64,000 nt of DNA from Pedobacter sp. Leaf170 (GCF_920984665.1 NZ_CAKLBP010000004.1:361829-425828), one strand, 5' to 3'; counted from the first letter of the stretch, positions 18,371 to 28,217 are shown. The notes: generated by a model not told the origin, from the sequence alone. Numbers and translations: made by a program.

Positions 18371-19153
18371 TTATTCTTTAGGAATATTACGAAGCTTAAC
18401 TGGTTTTTTATTCTTTGTATTTTTCTTCATTTTTAAATTTAACATCTCTACTAAAACAGAAAATGCCATTGCAAAATATACATATCCTTTCGGGATGTGT
18501 TGGTCTAAACCCTCAGCTAATAAGGAAACGCCAATTAGCAATAAGAATGATAATGCAAGCATTTTTACCGTTGGGTGATTGTTAACAAATTCACTAATTG
18601 CTCCAGCCGAAAACATCATGATAATTACGGCAATTACTACGGCGGCAATCATAATCTCGATATGATCTGCCATTCCAACAGCTGTAATTACGGAGTCGAG
18701 GGAGAAAACAATATCCAATATTAAGATTTGAACAATGGTAGCCCAAAAAGAATGCTTTTTTATATTGCCTTCATCATCTTCTTCACCTTCTAATTTGTTA
18801 TGAATTTCATGTGTGCTTTTGTAAATCAGAAACAAACCGCCAATAATCAAAATTAAATCCCGCCCTGAAATCGCTAATTTCTCAAACCATTCTCCGGATG
18901 TAATGCCTATCCAACTTCCAATATTAAATAATGGAGAAGTTAAAGTCATTATCCAGCTTAAAGAAAGTAGCAATAATACTCTGGTAATCATTGCTAAACC
19001 TAAACCAAGCTGCCTTGCTTTTTTCTGTTGATTTGCTGGCAATTTGCCCGATAAGATAGAAATGAATACGATGTTATCTATCCCTAAAACGATTTCGAGA
19101 ACTGTTAAGGTTAGTAATGAAATCCACGCTTCGGGCGTGCTTAAAAAGTCCAT
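18371..19153 (-). CDS. TerC family integral membrane protein
   Basis: 260 residues with about seven membrane helices. TerC signatures are present as two repeats: LEIVLGIDNIVFISIL (about 19-34) and ILDIVFSLDSVITAVGM, each carrying acidic residues within the membrane that are linked to metal handling. Family members (Alx, YkoY) act in Mn export and metalation of exported proteins. An acidic loop EGEEDDEGN lies mid-protein. Standard length; which metal or stress it serves here is not visible. Confidence 0.92.
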   Translation of the reverse strand: MDFLSTPEAWISLLTLTVLEIVLGIDNIVFISILSGKLPANQQKKARQLGLGLAMITRVLLLLSLSWIMTLTSPLFNIGSWIGITSGEWFEKLAISGRDLILIIGGLFLIYKSTHEIHNKLEGEEDDEGNIKKHSFWATIVQILILDIVFSLDSVITAVGMADHIEIMIAAVVIAVIIMMFSAGAISEFVNNHPTVKMLALSFLLLIGVSLLAEGLDQHIPKGYVYFAMAFSVLVEMLNLKMKKNTKNKKPVKLRNIPKE

Positions 19154-19238
19154 ATTTTTATTAATCTGATAGCACGAAGATATTAAAAAGACTTATGCTT
19201 TTAGGCAATAGGTGATTAAAATTTACCTTGGATTAGCG

Positions 19239-20549
19239 CTATTTTGTCTTAAAATTAACAGGATATTCGACTAGTGGGTAGCCATCTATTGATTTAAAAC
19301 CTCTGCCAGTAATTAACATTTCATAATTTTGATTTGGTTTAAGTTCTATCAAAAACTTTAAGCTTTTGTTACCATCTGCAAATCCTAAAGGTTTTTTAAG
19401 TGGGAAGGTTTTTTCTCCACCTGCACCAAAACTAATCGACATTCTGTTTTTATCCATTGGCTTAGAAAAAAATATGGTCAATTCGGTAATATTTGATTCA
19501 ACATTTATATCGCCATTCCTAAAAGGTCCTATTTGCGTAACTATAGGCTTATTTTGCTCGAAAGCTTTCACTATTTCTTCCTTATTAAATCCTTCGATAA
19601 AATAGTTGGTATTTCTTAAAAATCTTTCTACAGCCACATCATTACCATAATCTAGCTCAATCAACTCTTTAATGGCGGCTTTCTTGTCTTTAGCTTTCTC
19701 ATAATAATCTTTGCAAATAGAATAGCCGATGTAATAACCTAAGTCTCCTACCCCATATCGGTTTGATGTTCCATTATACAACCAGCCACTAAATTCTGAC
19801 AAAAACATTTCTTCCTTAAACTTTGCTTTTAACACTTCATGATTAGCTTTCCCATAGGTCATGTAAGGCATAGCCGGAACTTTTCCGGTAATTAATTCGG
19901 CAACAAAATCTGCTGTGCCTTCAAAAATGCATTGGGCAAGTAAAGTATTACCATTACTTTTTTCTTGTGTGTGAACATATTCATGCATGTTTAAAAGAAC
20001 AATATCTTTAAAAGGATTAGACCCAAAATATGTAGCTAGCCATTTTTTGGTATTTTGTGGCAACTCAGAAATATCTACTTCAGAATCTCCCGTTGCAAGC
20101 TCTGCGCCAATTAATACTTTATCACCTTGTGTAGTACCGCCAGAACGCATAGCACCTATACAGAAATAAATGCTTGCAGATTTTAATTCGGGGTATAGTT
20201 GCTTAAATTTTTTAAGGTATGGGTTAAATTGGGTTGTTAAACTTTTAACTTGATAAGTTTTAGCACGTATAGATGCCCAATACTTAGGATATTTACGAAT
20301 ACAATCCAGCCAGGCAGCTGTAGTATAACTTTTTGCTTCCATAAAAGCTTTCAGGCCAGGCGTACCTTTATCTACGTATTCAGCTTGTAGAATTTCAAGC
20401 TGTTTTAAACTATCAGTTACATTATTTACTTTATCAAATGCCAACCAAAAATTATCAATATCTGCAGTTATAATAGCTTGCTTAGGCGCTTGTGCAAAAG
20501 CAGATATCGCCAATAAATTAAAAGCTAATAATTTGAATAAACTCCTCAT
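19239..20549 (-). CDS. Secreted gluzincin-type metallopeptidase with C-terminal Ig-like domain
   Basis: 436 residues with a signal peptide (LFKLLAFNLLAISAFAQ). A zinc site is visible: HEYVH with His189, Glu190 and His193, and downstream EGTADF with Glu210 as the probable third ligand. This HExxH plus Glu spacing is gluzincin-like. The last 90 residues contain NITELTIFFSKPMDKNR and end in a strand-rich segment, resembling SbsA-type Ig-like domains. It is 88 bases downstream of the DUF4097-like gene and could be the last gene of the ECF sigma cluster. Substrate unknown. Confidence 0.78.
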   Translation of the reverse strand: MRSLFKLLAFNLLAISAFAQAPKQAIITADIDNFWLAFDKVNNVTDSLKQLEILQAEYVDKGTPGLKAFMEAKSYTTAAWLDCIRKYPKYWASIRAKTYQVKSLTTQFNPYLKKFKQLYPELKSASIYFCIGAMRSGGTTQGDKVLIGAELATGDSEVDISELPQNTKKWLATYFGSNPFKDIVLLNMHEYVHTQEKSNGNTLLAQCIFEGTADFVAELITGKVPAMPYMTYGKANHEVLKAKFKEEMFLSEFSGWLYNGTSNRYGVGDLGYYIGYSICKDYYEKAKDKKAAIKELIELDYGNDVAVERFLRNTNYFIEGFNKEEIVKAFEQNKPIVTQIGPFRNGDINVESNITELTIFFSKPMDKNRMSISFGAGGEKTFPLKKPLGFADGNKSLKFLIELKPNQNYEMLITGRGFKSIDGYPLVEYPVNFKTK

Positions 20550-20637
20550 GTTTAGATGTGTATCTTAATGATTTTTGATTATAGCAAAAAGTCTTGCATC
20601 AATTAAGAAACAAGACTCAAAGCTTTGATTTTTTATC

Positions 20638-21939
20638 TTATTTAAAAACGACAGCGCCGTATTCTGATTTTATCGAAATATTGGCATTCCCGCCGCTTCC
20701 AACTTTTCCTGTATACTTTTTAGTTTGGTCGTATTCGCCGCTGGTTTTACTTGCCGAAACATTCGAGCCATGTTTAAAACCTGCATAAGTTGTAGTAACA
20801 TTAAAGTTTGCTGCGTATCTATCATCAAAACCAACACCTACACCAACATATTCGCCATCAAAAATTAAGTTTTTACAAGCCGGTGTAATTTCGGAAATGT
20901 TTAATTTATTGTAACTCATCGCAATATTAGCATCTCCATTTAAAGTACCGAGCGCAACACTTGTATATTCACTTTTTAAAGATAGCTTGCCCACGCTTGC
21001 CATTGTTAAACTACCATAAGCTTGCTTAATTACCGTATTGCCTTTTACGTTATTGATGTTAACCTTTGCATATTCGGCGTTAAGCATTAAATTACCTGCA
21101 ATATTACCCACAGTTAAACCAGAGCCGTACTGTATTTTTAAATCTGCAGATTTACGTATAGAGTTAATATTAACTCCAACATACTGGGCATCCAAATCGA
21201 TTGTATTTACTGCGCCTATACTTAGTCCGCTACCGTATTGGTGCTTTACAATTGCCGTATTTAAATCTTCGATAGTGGCTTTACCATACTGTACATTAAT
21301 ATAGTTGTTATTGTTGGATAAATTCCCGGCAGTTAAGTTTCCGTATTGAACCTTAATAGATGTTGGACCTGAAAAATCGCCCATATCAACATTACCATAT
21401 TGTTGTGAAACCGTTAAAGCATTTACCGATGGCATGTAAACCGTATAATTTACCTTAACTTCTCTTCTCCAGGTTGTAACTCCGTTTTTTACGTTTCTAC
21501 CATATCGGCCACTTCTATCGCCTACATTAGTTTTAAAAGAAACAAGATCACCACTCTTTGAGGCATCAATGCTCACCTCATCAATAAGTTTCTGCGCATC
21601 ACTTTCTGATGTGCTATAGGCTCTTATGTCAACATCAACCTTTACTTCTCTTTTGTCCCAGGTTTTAATTACCATGGCTCCATACTGATTGTTAAGATTA
21701 ACTTTATCACCATTATCAACGCTGAAACTTTTACTAAAAGATTTGGAGCGTTCATTATCACCTCCCGTTTCCTGAGCATCGTTTGTATAAACATTAACAA
21801 CGGAAGATGTATTAGATGTTATTTTGGTGTTTACAACCGCATAATTATTATTGGCTGTTGTAATTGATATGTTGGCTTGCTGAGCGTAAGAATTTACGGC
21901 GATTGAAGCCACAAAGGCTAATAGTATTGCTTTTTTCAT
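20638..21939 (-). CDS. DUF4097-like secreted beta-repeat protein
   Basis: 433 residues with a signal peptide (KKAILLAFVASIAVNSYAQ). From about residue 80 onward it is built from short beta repeats, many with the motif QYG (NNQYGAM, SQQYGNV, VQYGNL, VQYGKA, HQYGSG, IQYGSG), spaced about 18-22 residues. This suits a beta-helix or beta-solenoid of the putative adhesin DUF4097 type. It lies 84 bases behind the anti-sigma-like gene on the same strand, so it is likely an ECF-regulon envelope protein. No enzymatic motif seen. Confidence 0.8.
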   Translation of the reverse strand: MKKAILLAFVASIAVNSYAQQANISITTANNNYAVVNTKITSNTSSVVNVYTNDAQETGGDNERSKSFSKSFSVDNGDKVNLNNQYGAMVIKTWDKREVKVDVDIRAYSTSESDAQKLIDEVSIDASKSGDLVSFKTNVGDRSGRYGRNVKNGVTTWRREVKVNYTVYMPSVNALTVSQQYGNVDMGDFSGPTSIKVQYGNLTAGNLSNNNNYINVQYGKATIEDLNTAIVKHQYGSGLSIGAVNTIDLDAQYVGVNINSIRKSADLKIQYGSGLTVGNIAGNLMLNAEYAKVNINNVKGNTVIKQAYGSLTMASVGKLSLKSEYTSVALGTLNGDANIAMSYNKLNISEITPACKNLIFDGEYVGVGVGFDDRYAANFNVTTTYAGFKHGSNVSASKTSGEYDQTKKYTGKVGSGGNANISIKSEYGAVVFK

Positions 21940-22023
21940 GTTGTTGTTTTTTTTAAAACACTGTTGCTTAAACCTGCCGGCTGGCCTAAGTTTTAGTGTT
22001 ATGAGCGCATGTATTTTTATTAA

Positions 22024-22560
22024 CTAAATTTGGTTAACCTTCTTATAATCGTCTACCTGGTTTATTATTGATAATTGTTGCTTTAATAGGTTTAACTGAA
22101 GCTCGCGATTTTTAACCATCGCTTTAACCACAAAAACCTGATTTGGTGTATTTGGCAGTTCCGCTTTTAAACGTTCGTAATCTTCATCAAGCTTTTTTAA
22201 ATCAGCTGTAAATTTTTTGTACAAATCGGGATTTGTAGAAGCAAAAATTGCCAGGCTATCCCTTTTTTCAGTAATTAAACTCGTAAACTGAATTTCTTTC
22301 TTAGCAGCAGCTGCATTTACATCAGCAATTTCTACATCATTATTTTGTGTTCTGCCTTTATACAACCAAACTAACCCAAAAACAACTACAATAGCCGCAG
22401 CCGTACTCATCCATAAATACAACCTTTTTGGCTTTACCTGTTTTGCAGGTTTTTGCTCATCTAATTGCTTTTCAATTTTTGCCCAAAGCGCAGCCGATGG
22501 TTCCATTACATCGAAAGCCTTTCGGTTATCCTTAACAAATGTTTCTAATCTATTATTCAT
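22024..22560 (-). CDS. Anti-sigma-factor-like single-pass membrane protein
   Basis: 178 residues: an N-terminal cytoplasmic part (about 1-45), one membrane helix (about 47-67), then an alpha-helical extracytoplasmic part. This is the layout of ECF anti-sigma factors, though no zinc-binding HxxxCxxC motif is present. The gene overlaps the ECF sigma stop by 8 bases, giving tight translational coupling. The role as sigma antagonist is inferred from layout and position. Confidence 0.75.
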   Translation of the reverse strand: MNNRLETFVKDNRKAFDVMEPSAALWAKIEKQLDEQKPAKQVKPKRLYLWMSTAAAIVVVFGLVWLYKGRTQNNDVEIADVNAAAAKKEIQFTSLITEKRDSLAIFASTNPDLYKKFTADLKKLDEDYERLKAELPNTPNQVFVVKAMVKNRELQLNLLKQQLSIINQVDDYKKVNQI

Positions 22561-23110
22561 CTCTCATCCCTTTCATTTCTAAAATACTTTTCAATTTCTT
22601 TTTCGCCCTCATGTATTGTGTGCGACTCGTATTTTCACTAATTTTTAAAATATGCGATATCTCTTCGTGGTCGTAACCTTCTAACAAATACAAACTCAAA
22701 ACCACTCTGTAACCATCTGGCAATTGTGTTATGGCTTGTCTAACTTCATCCGCTTGTAATAAAGTTTCGTGTTCATCAAAACTTAATTCATCAGGCACTT
22801 CACTAATTTCATCAGTACTTACAAATTCCATTTTTCGCTTACGCAGATAGTTAATGGATTTGTTGATTACAATCTGTTTAAGCCATAAACCGAATGTGGT
22901 TTCCTGTCTAAAATCAACAATTCGTGTAAAAGCATCTAAAAACGATTCCTGCAAAACATCTTCTGCTTCCTCTTCGTAATTTAAAATTCGCAAGGCCACG
23001 TTATACATCGCCTTGGCATACAGTTTATATAATTCAAACTGCGCTGCCCGGCTGCCCTGCATGCATTCTTTTACTAATTCTAGGTTTTTATCGATGTATA
23101 CCGTCTCCAA
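22553..23110 (-). CDS. ECF-type RNA polymerase sigma factor
   Basis: 185 residues. Region 2 includes YNVALRILNYEEEAEDVLQESFLDAF and the DNA-melting segment up to LKQIVINKSINYLRKRK; region 4 includes LPDGYRVVLSLYLLEG and a helix-turn-helix HEEISHILKISENTSRTQ. It heads an operon with the anti-sigma-like gene and the DUF4097-like gene. The promoter region at 23131-23158 has an ECF-like -35/-10 pair, indicating autoregulation, and the same element stands before the TonB-dependent receptor at 36145. Confidence 0.95.
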   Translation of the reverse strand: METVYIDKNLELVKECMQGSRAAQFELYKLYAKAMYNVALRILNYEEEAEDVLQESFLDAFTRIVDFRQETTFGLWLKQIVINKSINYLRKRKMEFVSTDEISEVPDELSFDEHETLLQADEVRQAITQLPDGYRVVLSLYLLEGYDHEEISHILKISENTSRTQYMRAKKKLKSILEMKGMRDE

Positions 23111-23130
23111 AATTTTGATGATTCTGATTA

Positions 23131-23158
23131 TAAGACATAAGAGATTTTAAAACGTTGC
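23131..23158 (-). promoter_or_regulatory. Putative autoregulated ECF promoter of the sigma operon
   Basis: Read on the minus strand: GCAACGTTTTAAAA, 8 bases, then GTCTTA, 20 bases before the sigma ATG. The AAC at -35 and GTC at -10 fit ECF promoters. It matches, in the same register, the element at 35987-36014. Confidence 0.6.
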
Positions 23159-23521
23159 ATCAAGGTAGAAAATAATTAAAGAAACTTCTTTACGCTCATA
23201 AATATGTAATTGTTTGAATTTTAGAAAAGCAATTGCAGTAGCTTTTAGGTTATTGTAGCCCCGCCTTTCGTTGCAATCTTTTTTAAACTCCTGTCAATCC
23301 CTTACACTTGGGTCATTGCGAGGAGGCACAGCGTGGTAATCTTTTTCGAGCATCCATTAAAAAAGTATTTTTACTACAATCGGGTTTATTTAACTTCGTT
23401 TCTACAATAAAATAACCACCCCGCCCTGCGGGCACCCCTCCAAAGGAGGGGAATTGCAAAATGCCCTATTCAATTCATCTTAAATTTTGAAAACACTGAA
23501 ACAAAGGATTAACTTCATGCC
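23159..23521. other. Intergenic region with degenerate palindromes
   Basis: No gene is supported here. It contains a degenerate relative of the family A repeat (TCATTGCGAGGAGGCACAGC at 23313-23332) and a GC-rich hairpin CCCCTCC / GGAGGGG (23435-23451). A similar C/G-rich hairpin occurs three times after glnS. Confidence 0.6.
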
Positions 23522-23926
23522 ATGGAAACAGATTTAATTATTTCGGAAATAGATGCGATACACAGAAAAATTGATTTAGCATTAGAGCAGAAAGACGTTG
23601 GCGCATACGCATATTTTCTTGATGAAAGCATTGATTATAAAAACGCTGATGGAACCATATTAGATAAAGCCGGGCTATTTGAAGAAGTTAAAAGATATTT
23701 TGATAGCCTAAAATCGCTGAGCACTTCACATTATCGAATTAAATCATCATTCGATAATGAAATTTTTATCGAAAAAATTGCCAGAAAATCAGTTGTACAT
23801 CAAAGCAATCTGCTAATATTCACCAAAAAGAAAACCACTCAAACCGAAGAAATCTACCAATGGAAACAATTTGGCCCTGAATGGAAAGTCATATCAATTG
23901 AAATTACTTTGGAGGAAAAATATTAA
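23522..23926 (+). CDS. NTF2-like / DUF4440-type small protein
   Basis: 134 residues with a fold pattern typical of the NTF2/SnoaL group: an N-terminal helix (IDAIHRKIDLALEQKDVGAYAYF is split around residues 11-33), then YKNADGTILDKAGLFEEVKRY and a C-terminal beta sheet ending in WKQFGPEWKVISIEI. DUF4440-like proteins often have this arrangement with a short substrate cleft. No signal peptide. Function is not predictable; it is monocistronic upstream of aspS. Confidence 0.65.
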   Translation: METDLIISEIDAIHRKIDLALEQKDVGAYAYFLDESIDYKNADGTILDKAGLFEEVKRYFDSLKSLSTSHYRIKSSFDNEIFIEKIARKSVVHQSNLLIFTKKKTTQTEEIYQWKQFGPEWKVISIEITLEEKY

Positions 23927-24016
23927 AAGGAAAGCTTTCCAATTCCGTGTTTTCTGCGCTTCCGTGGCAAGCAAAACAGCAACATAATTTTACTCAAAAC
24001 TTTAAAACAAAATCGG

Positions 24017-24024
24017 TATTTTTG
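24017..24024 (+). promoter_or_regulatory. -7 box TATTTTTG upstream of aspS
   Basis: Matches TAnnTTTG, 23 bases before the aspS ATG. No clear -33 element. Confidence 0.45.
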
Positions 24025-24047
24025 CCGCTCAATTTAGATTACAATAT

Positions 24048-25793
24048 ATGTTAAGAACAGTAACTTGTGGTGCGCTAAACCTAAATAACCTAGGCGAAAG
24101 TGTAACTCTATGTGGTTGGGTACAAAAATCAAGAGATTTAGGCGGTATGACTTTTATAGACATTCGCGATCGTTATGGCATAACACAGTTAGTTTTTAAT
24201 ATGGATGATAACCGTACGTTATGCGAAGCCGCCCGTACGCTTGGCAGAGAGTTTGTAATTAAAGCAACCGGAACCGTTGTAGAACGTAGCAACAAAAACC
24301 CTAAAATGTTAACCGGTGATATTGAAATTAAAATTTCGGACTTGGAAATACTTAATGCAGCTAAATTACCTCCGTTTTTAATTGATGATGAAACGGATGG
24401 TGGTGATGAGTTGCGTATGAAGTATCGTTACCTCGATTTACGTCGTAACCCGGTTAGAAATAACCTGGTTTTACGTCATAAAATGGCACAATCGGTTCGC
24501 CGTTATTTAGATGCTTTAGATTTTATCGAGGTAGAAACTCCGGTTTTAATTAAATCTACACCAGAAGGTGCGAGAGATTTCGTTGTACCTAGCCGTATGA
24601 ACGAAGGCGAGTTTTATGCTTTGCCTCAATCGCCACAAACTTTTAAGCAATTGCTTATGGTTTCTGGTTTCGACAGGTATTTCCAGATTGTTAAATGTTT
24701 CAGAGATGAAGATTTAAGAGCAGACCGCCAACCAGAATTTACACAAATCGATTGCGAGATGTCTTTCATCGAGCAGGAAGATATTTTAAATACTTTCGAA
24801 GGTTTAATCCGCACTTTATTTAAAGAAGTTCGCAATTACGATTTACCTGAAGTTCCGCGTATGCAATATGCTGATGCAATGCGTTTGTATGGTTCTGATA
24901 AACCAGATACACGTTTCGACATGCAATTTGTAGAGCTGAACGATATTGTAAAAGGAAAAGGTTTCCCGGTTTTTGATAACGCAGAATTGGTTGTTGGTAT
25001 TAATGCAAAAGGTGCTGCAAGCTATACCCGTAAACAATTAGATGAGTTAACAGATTTTATCAAACGCCCGCAAATAGGTGCAACTGGTTTAATTTACGCC
25101 CGCCATAATGATGACGATACCATTAAATCATCAGTAGATAAATTTTTTAACGAAGACGATTTGAAACAATGGAGCGAGGCTTTTGCCACAGAAAAAGGCG
25201 ATTTAATTTTGGTTCTTGCTGGCTCAACAGATAAAGTTCGTAAGCAATTAAACGAACTTCGTTTAGAAATGGGTAATCGTTTAGGCTTACGTGATAAAAA
25301 CAAATTTTCGGCACTTTGGGTGTTAGACTTCCCGCTGTTAGAATGGGACGAAGAAACTGAACGTTATCATGCCATGCACCATCCTTTCACCTCTCCAAAA
25401 CCAGAAGATATCGCTTTGCTTGATACTGACCCTAAAAATGTTCGTGCAAATGCTTACGATATGGTTATCAACGGAACGGAAATTGGCGGTGGTTCTATCC
25501 GTATTCACGATAGAGCGTTACAAGCTTTAATGTTTAAACATTTAGGTTTTAGTGCAGAAGAGGCTCAAAAACAATTTGGTTTCTTAATGGATGCTTTTGA
25601 ATTTGGTGCTCCGCCGCATGGTGGTATCGCTTTCGGTTTCGACCGTTTAACCTCAATCTTTGCTGGTTTAGATACCATTCGTGATGTAATTGCATTTCCT
25701 AAAAATAATTCGGGAAGAGATGTAATGATTGATAGCCCAAGTACAATTGATGAAAAACAATTAAAGGAACTAAAGATTAAGACGGATCTATAG
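24048..25793 (+). CDS. aspS: Aspartyl-tRNA synthetase
   Basis: 581-residue class II synthetase that charges tRNA-Asp. It has an N-terminal OB-fold anticodon-binding domain ([20 protein letters not shown]), motif 2 around [18 protein letters not shown], a bacterial GAD insertion domain (about residues 285-420), and motif 3 GIAFGFDRL near the C-terminus. Length fits bacterial-type AspRS with the GAD domain. Monocistronic, with a promoter box upstream and an intrinsic terminator about 60 bases after the stop. Confidence 0.97.
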   Translation: MLRTVTCGALNLNNLGESVTLCGWVQKSRDLGGMTFIDIRDRYGITQLVFNMDDNRTLCEAARTLGREFVIKATGTVVERSNKNPKMLTGDIEIKISDLEILNAAKLPPFLIDDETDGGDELRMKYRYLDLRRNPVRNNLVLRHKMAQSVRRYLDALDFIEVETPVLIKSTPEGARDFVVPSRMNEGEFYALPQSPQTFKQLLMVSGFDRYFQIVKCFRDEDLRADRQPEFTQIDCEMSFIEQEDILNTFEGLIRTLFKEVRNYDLPEVPRMQYADAMRLYGSDKPDTRFDMQFVELNDIVKGKGFPVFDNAELVVGINAKGAASYTRKQLDELTDFIKRPQIGATGLIYARHNDDDTIKSSVDKFFNEDDLKQWSEAFATEKGDLILVLAGSTDKVRKQLNELRLEMGNRLGLRDKNKFSALWVLDFPLLEWDEETERYHAMHHPFTSPKPEDIALLDTDPKNVRANAYDMVINGTEIGGGSIRIHDRALQALMFKHLGFSAEEAQKQFGFLMDAFEFGAPPHGGIAFGFDRLTSIFAGLDTIRDVIAFPKNNSGRDVMIDSPSTIDEKQLKELKIKTDL

Positions 25794-25855
25794 ATGGTTC
25801 AATAGTTCATTGGTTGATTAGATCATTGGGCTAATCATACAAGGATTTTGACAAT

Positions 25856-25893
25856 AAAAAAACCCACTTAGCATAATGTTAAGTGGGTTTTTT
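25856..25893. terminator. Bidirectional intrinsic terminator after aspS
   Basis: Stem AACCCACTTA / TAAGTGGGTT with an 8-base loop, an A-run before and a T-run after. It serves aspS and possibly the convergent gene at 25975. Confidence 0.85.
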
Positions 25894-25974
25894 AGTTTTA
25901 TCATTTCGGTATAAACTAATGACCAACTAATATTGATGAACCAATGTTACTAATGAACAACTGATACCAATGAA

Positions 25975-26412
25975 CTAGTAAGTTTCACTATCCGGCGGGA
26001 TGCCATAATCAATAAATTTTTTGTCTTTTTTTTCTTTCTTTTTTCCAAACCAACCTTTAACAGAATTAAAGATTGCAGAAATATGTTCAGCATCAAGTGA
26101 TTTACCAACTTTTCCTGAAACCAATCCAACAGCTGCTTTAGTTAAAAACCCGGCGCCTCTAAATAAGGTTTTATTCATAAACATTGGTAAAATTAACGAC
26201 ATTGCAGTACCACTAAGATTTAGCTTATCATCAACTTTAAAAAGATTACTAGGCGTAGCATATTTTTTAATCAATGCGCCTAAAGTAAACTGCTTTGCAT
26301 ATTTTTTGGCGTCTGCCTTTAGCAAATTTCCTTTTAGCGTGAAATCTACCTTAAGCTCAAGCTTTCTAGATTGCAAATCTTCGAGAGTGCGAATGTTTTT
26401 ATATGCGCTCAT
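25975..26412 (-). CDS. Conserved-looking hypothetical protein of YtxH/holin cluster
   Basis: 145 residues, unrecognised. The N-terminal half is polar and charged; a Gly/Ala-rich segment (LFRGAGFLTKAAVGLVSGKVGKS split at about residues 84-106) may associate with membrane; the C-terminus is lysine-rich (KKKEKKDKK). Its start overlaps the upstream holin-like gene by 14 bases, so it is translationally coupled and part of the same operon. Likely an envelope-associated accessory protein; this is inferred from neighbours only. Confidence 0.7.
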   Translation of the reverse strand: MSAYKNIRTLEDLQSRKLELKVDFTLKGNLLKADAKKYAKQFTLGALIKKYATPSNLFKVDDKLNLSGTAMSLILPMFMNKTLFRGAGFLTKAAVGLVSGKVGKSLDAEHISAIFNSVKGWFGKKKEKKDKKFIDYGIPPDSETY

Positions 26413-26779
26413 CTTCTTCCTCCTTATCCGCTAGCTTATCAAAATACTTTCTTATCGCAATATTAATAATTGCCTTTTCTATGTACTTATCTTTAGTTAC
26501 ATAAACCCCAACGGCAAGGAGTATATAAATTAATGATACACAACCAAAACCACGTGTAAAACTACCAAGAACATCAGATAAAAATAACGCCAGCGTAACC
26601 GAGCCGAACAGGAAAGCCAAAATAAAGCAAACAATTACGGCAGTATTTGTAACTAAATCTGCAAAAATTTTAGATACTTTTTCTACTAAATAAAGCCTAG
26701 TATATTCAATCCTAGCCTCTAAATAGCCCTTCGCATCGTCAACAATATCTTCGATGCTTTTTTCTTTATTTTCTTGCAT
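26399..26779 (-). CDS. Phage-holin-family / YqjE-like membrane protein
   Basis: 126 residues with two membrane helices (about 43-66 and 78-98) separated by a short loop, and a helical N-terminal part IEDIVDDAKGYLEARIEY. This is the pattern of the Actinobacterial holin-X / YqjE group, which in bacteria sits beside YtxH-type and stress-envelope genes, as here. There is no phage context, so a host function is more likely than lysis. Confidence 0.72.
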   Translation of the reverse strand: MQENKEKSIEDIVDDAKGYLEARIEYTRLYLVEKVSKIFADLVTNTAVIVCFILAFLFGSVTLALFLSDVLGSFTRGFGCVSLIYILLAVGVYVTKDKYIEKAIINIAIRKYFDKLADKEEEDERI

Positions 26780-26801
26780 AGTTTAGATTGAGTAAATGAA
26801 A

Positions 26802-26821
26802 CCGGATGCGGGCGCATCCGG
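26802..26821 (-). terminator. Hairpin between ytxH-like and holin-like genes
   Basis: Perfect 8-base stem CCGGATGC / GCATCCGG with a GGGC loop. The following minus-strand bases are only moderately T-rich, so it may be an attenuator or processing hairpin inside the operon. Confidence 0.5.
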
Positions 26822-26832
26822 CTAAAAATTTA

Positions 26833-27099
26833 TTATGCGTGCTCTACGTCGTCGCTATATTCTTCTTCAACACTTCTCAATTTAGTTTTAATTGAGCTAA
26901 CTACTTTCTCTTTTAAACTAGAAAGATTATTAATTTCGTCTGCAGCTTTATCGCGGATAGAATCACCTAAATCTTTTAGAGATTGGCTTAATTTATCACG
27001 AGTTTCTTCACCTTTTTCTGGTGCAAATAAAAGACCTAATGCGGCACCTGCAGCTAATCCTGCTAAAAGGGCAACTACAACTTTTGAGTTATCATTCAT
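26833..27099 (-). CDS. YtxH domain-containing protein
   Basis: 88 residues. An N-terminal Gly/Ala-rich membrane helix (VVVALLAGLAAGAALGLLFA) ends in APEKGEETR, the YtxH signature; the rest is an amphipathic helix rich in Lys, Asp and Glu. YtxH proteins are general-stress-associated in other bacteria. It is the first gene of a short minus-strand run with the holin-like gene and the unknown at 25975. Confidence 0.88.
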   Translation of the reverse strand: MNDNSKVVVALLAGLAAGAALGLLFAPEKGEETRDKLSQSLKDLGDSIRDKAADEINNLSSLKEKVVSSIKTKLRSVEEEYSDDVEHA

Positions 27100-27167
27100 A
27101 ATTATCTATTTTAAGGGTTTAACATTACAATATAACGGCGCTATATTATTTTAAGTTAAGCTATAAA

Positions 27168-28217
27168 TCATAACTCAATTTGCTCATTATTTGTTTTAAT
27201 TCTTTCTAATCTTTCTGAAGCCAGCGTACTGGTTTCATAAATTTTAATGAGCAAAATAAAATAAGACAGCAAAAGCGGACCAAATACTAGTCCGAGTATT
27301 CCGAATAAAGGGATACCAATAATTACGCCAATTACTGTAATTATCGGATGTATGTTGCCAACTTTTTTCGCGATTATAAACCTGAGAACGTTATCGATAT
27401 TAATGATAACTACAAAGCCAAATATTAACATTGCCCAGCCTGCAAAGTTATTTCCATTTGCAATTTGAAATATTGCTGCCGGAACAAATACAACAGGAGG
27501 CCCCAATACCGGAACAAACGATATAAATGTAGTAATAACACCCCAAAATACCGGATCCTTATAGCCTAAAACATAAAAAGATAAGCTAACCAAAGAGCCT
27601 TGCACAATACAAATTAAACCTTGCCCAATTACATTTGCATAAGTAGTGTTTCGCATTTCATCGCCAAAACGTAATGCATTTTGCTCTCGTAGTGGTGCGT
27701 ATTTTATTAAAGAAGTTTCAAATTGTTTCCGCTCGATTAGCATAAAGTACAGTAAAAAGTACATCACCAGCAGGCTTAGTACAATATTTATTGCACTCGA
27801 TATTAATGAAGGAAAAAGTTGGGTTGCCCAGGTACCCAGCCTATTCATCCCATCCTGAATAAGAGTTTCATTTACCTTAAATGGAATAAGATGTTGGATT
27901 TTAACCAGTAAGTTTCTAAAAAATATTTCGTTGCTTTTAAGCTCAGATATTTTACTGATGACCATGCTGCTTAAAGCATAAAACGGCAAAATTATAAGCA
28001 CAATACTAACTGCAATAATAAGAATGGCTACAATTCTTTTATTCCAACCTTGGGTTTCTGCGAGGTATATATAACCCGGGCGCATGATGGTGTAAAGTAC
28101 TAGGGTGCTTAATATGGCACTAAAAATTCCTTGCAAAGAGTACGCAATTAAAAGCCCCAATGCTATTATTATAACAAGGTTAATGTTATTGCGTTGCTTA
28201 TAAGAAAATACCGACAT
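27168..28217 (-). CDS. AI-2E family transporter (PerM/YhhT-like)
   Basis: 349 residues, about eight membrane helices. Family motifs include the N-terminal double helix (ILSTLVLYTIMRPGYIYLAE), a cytoplasmic domain, and the C-terminal GVIIGIPLFGILGLVFGPLLL, which is the typical GxxxFGxxGxxxGP signature. Members export varied small molecules or Na+; the substrate here is unknown. It may be grouped with the stress-like YtxH cluster by orientation, with a 68-base gap. Confidence 0.9.
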   Translation of the reverse strand: MSVFSYKQRNNINLVIIIALGLLIAYSLQGIFSAILSTLVLYTIMRPGYIYLAETQGWNKRIVAILIIAVSIVLIILPFYALSSMVISKISELKSNEIFFRNLLVKIQHLIPFKVNETLIQDGMNRLGTWATQLFPSLISSAINIVLSLLVMYFLLYFMLIERKQFETSLIKYAPLREQNALRFGDEMRNTTYANVIGQGLICIVQGSLVSLSFYVLGYKDPVFWGVITTFISFVPVLGPPVVFVPAAIFQIANGNNFAGWAMLIFGFVVIINIDNVLRFIIAKKVGNIHPIITVIGVIIGIPLFGILGLVFGPLLLSYFILLIKIYETSTLASERLERIKTNNEQIEL

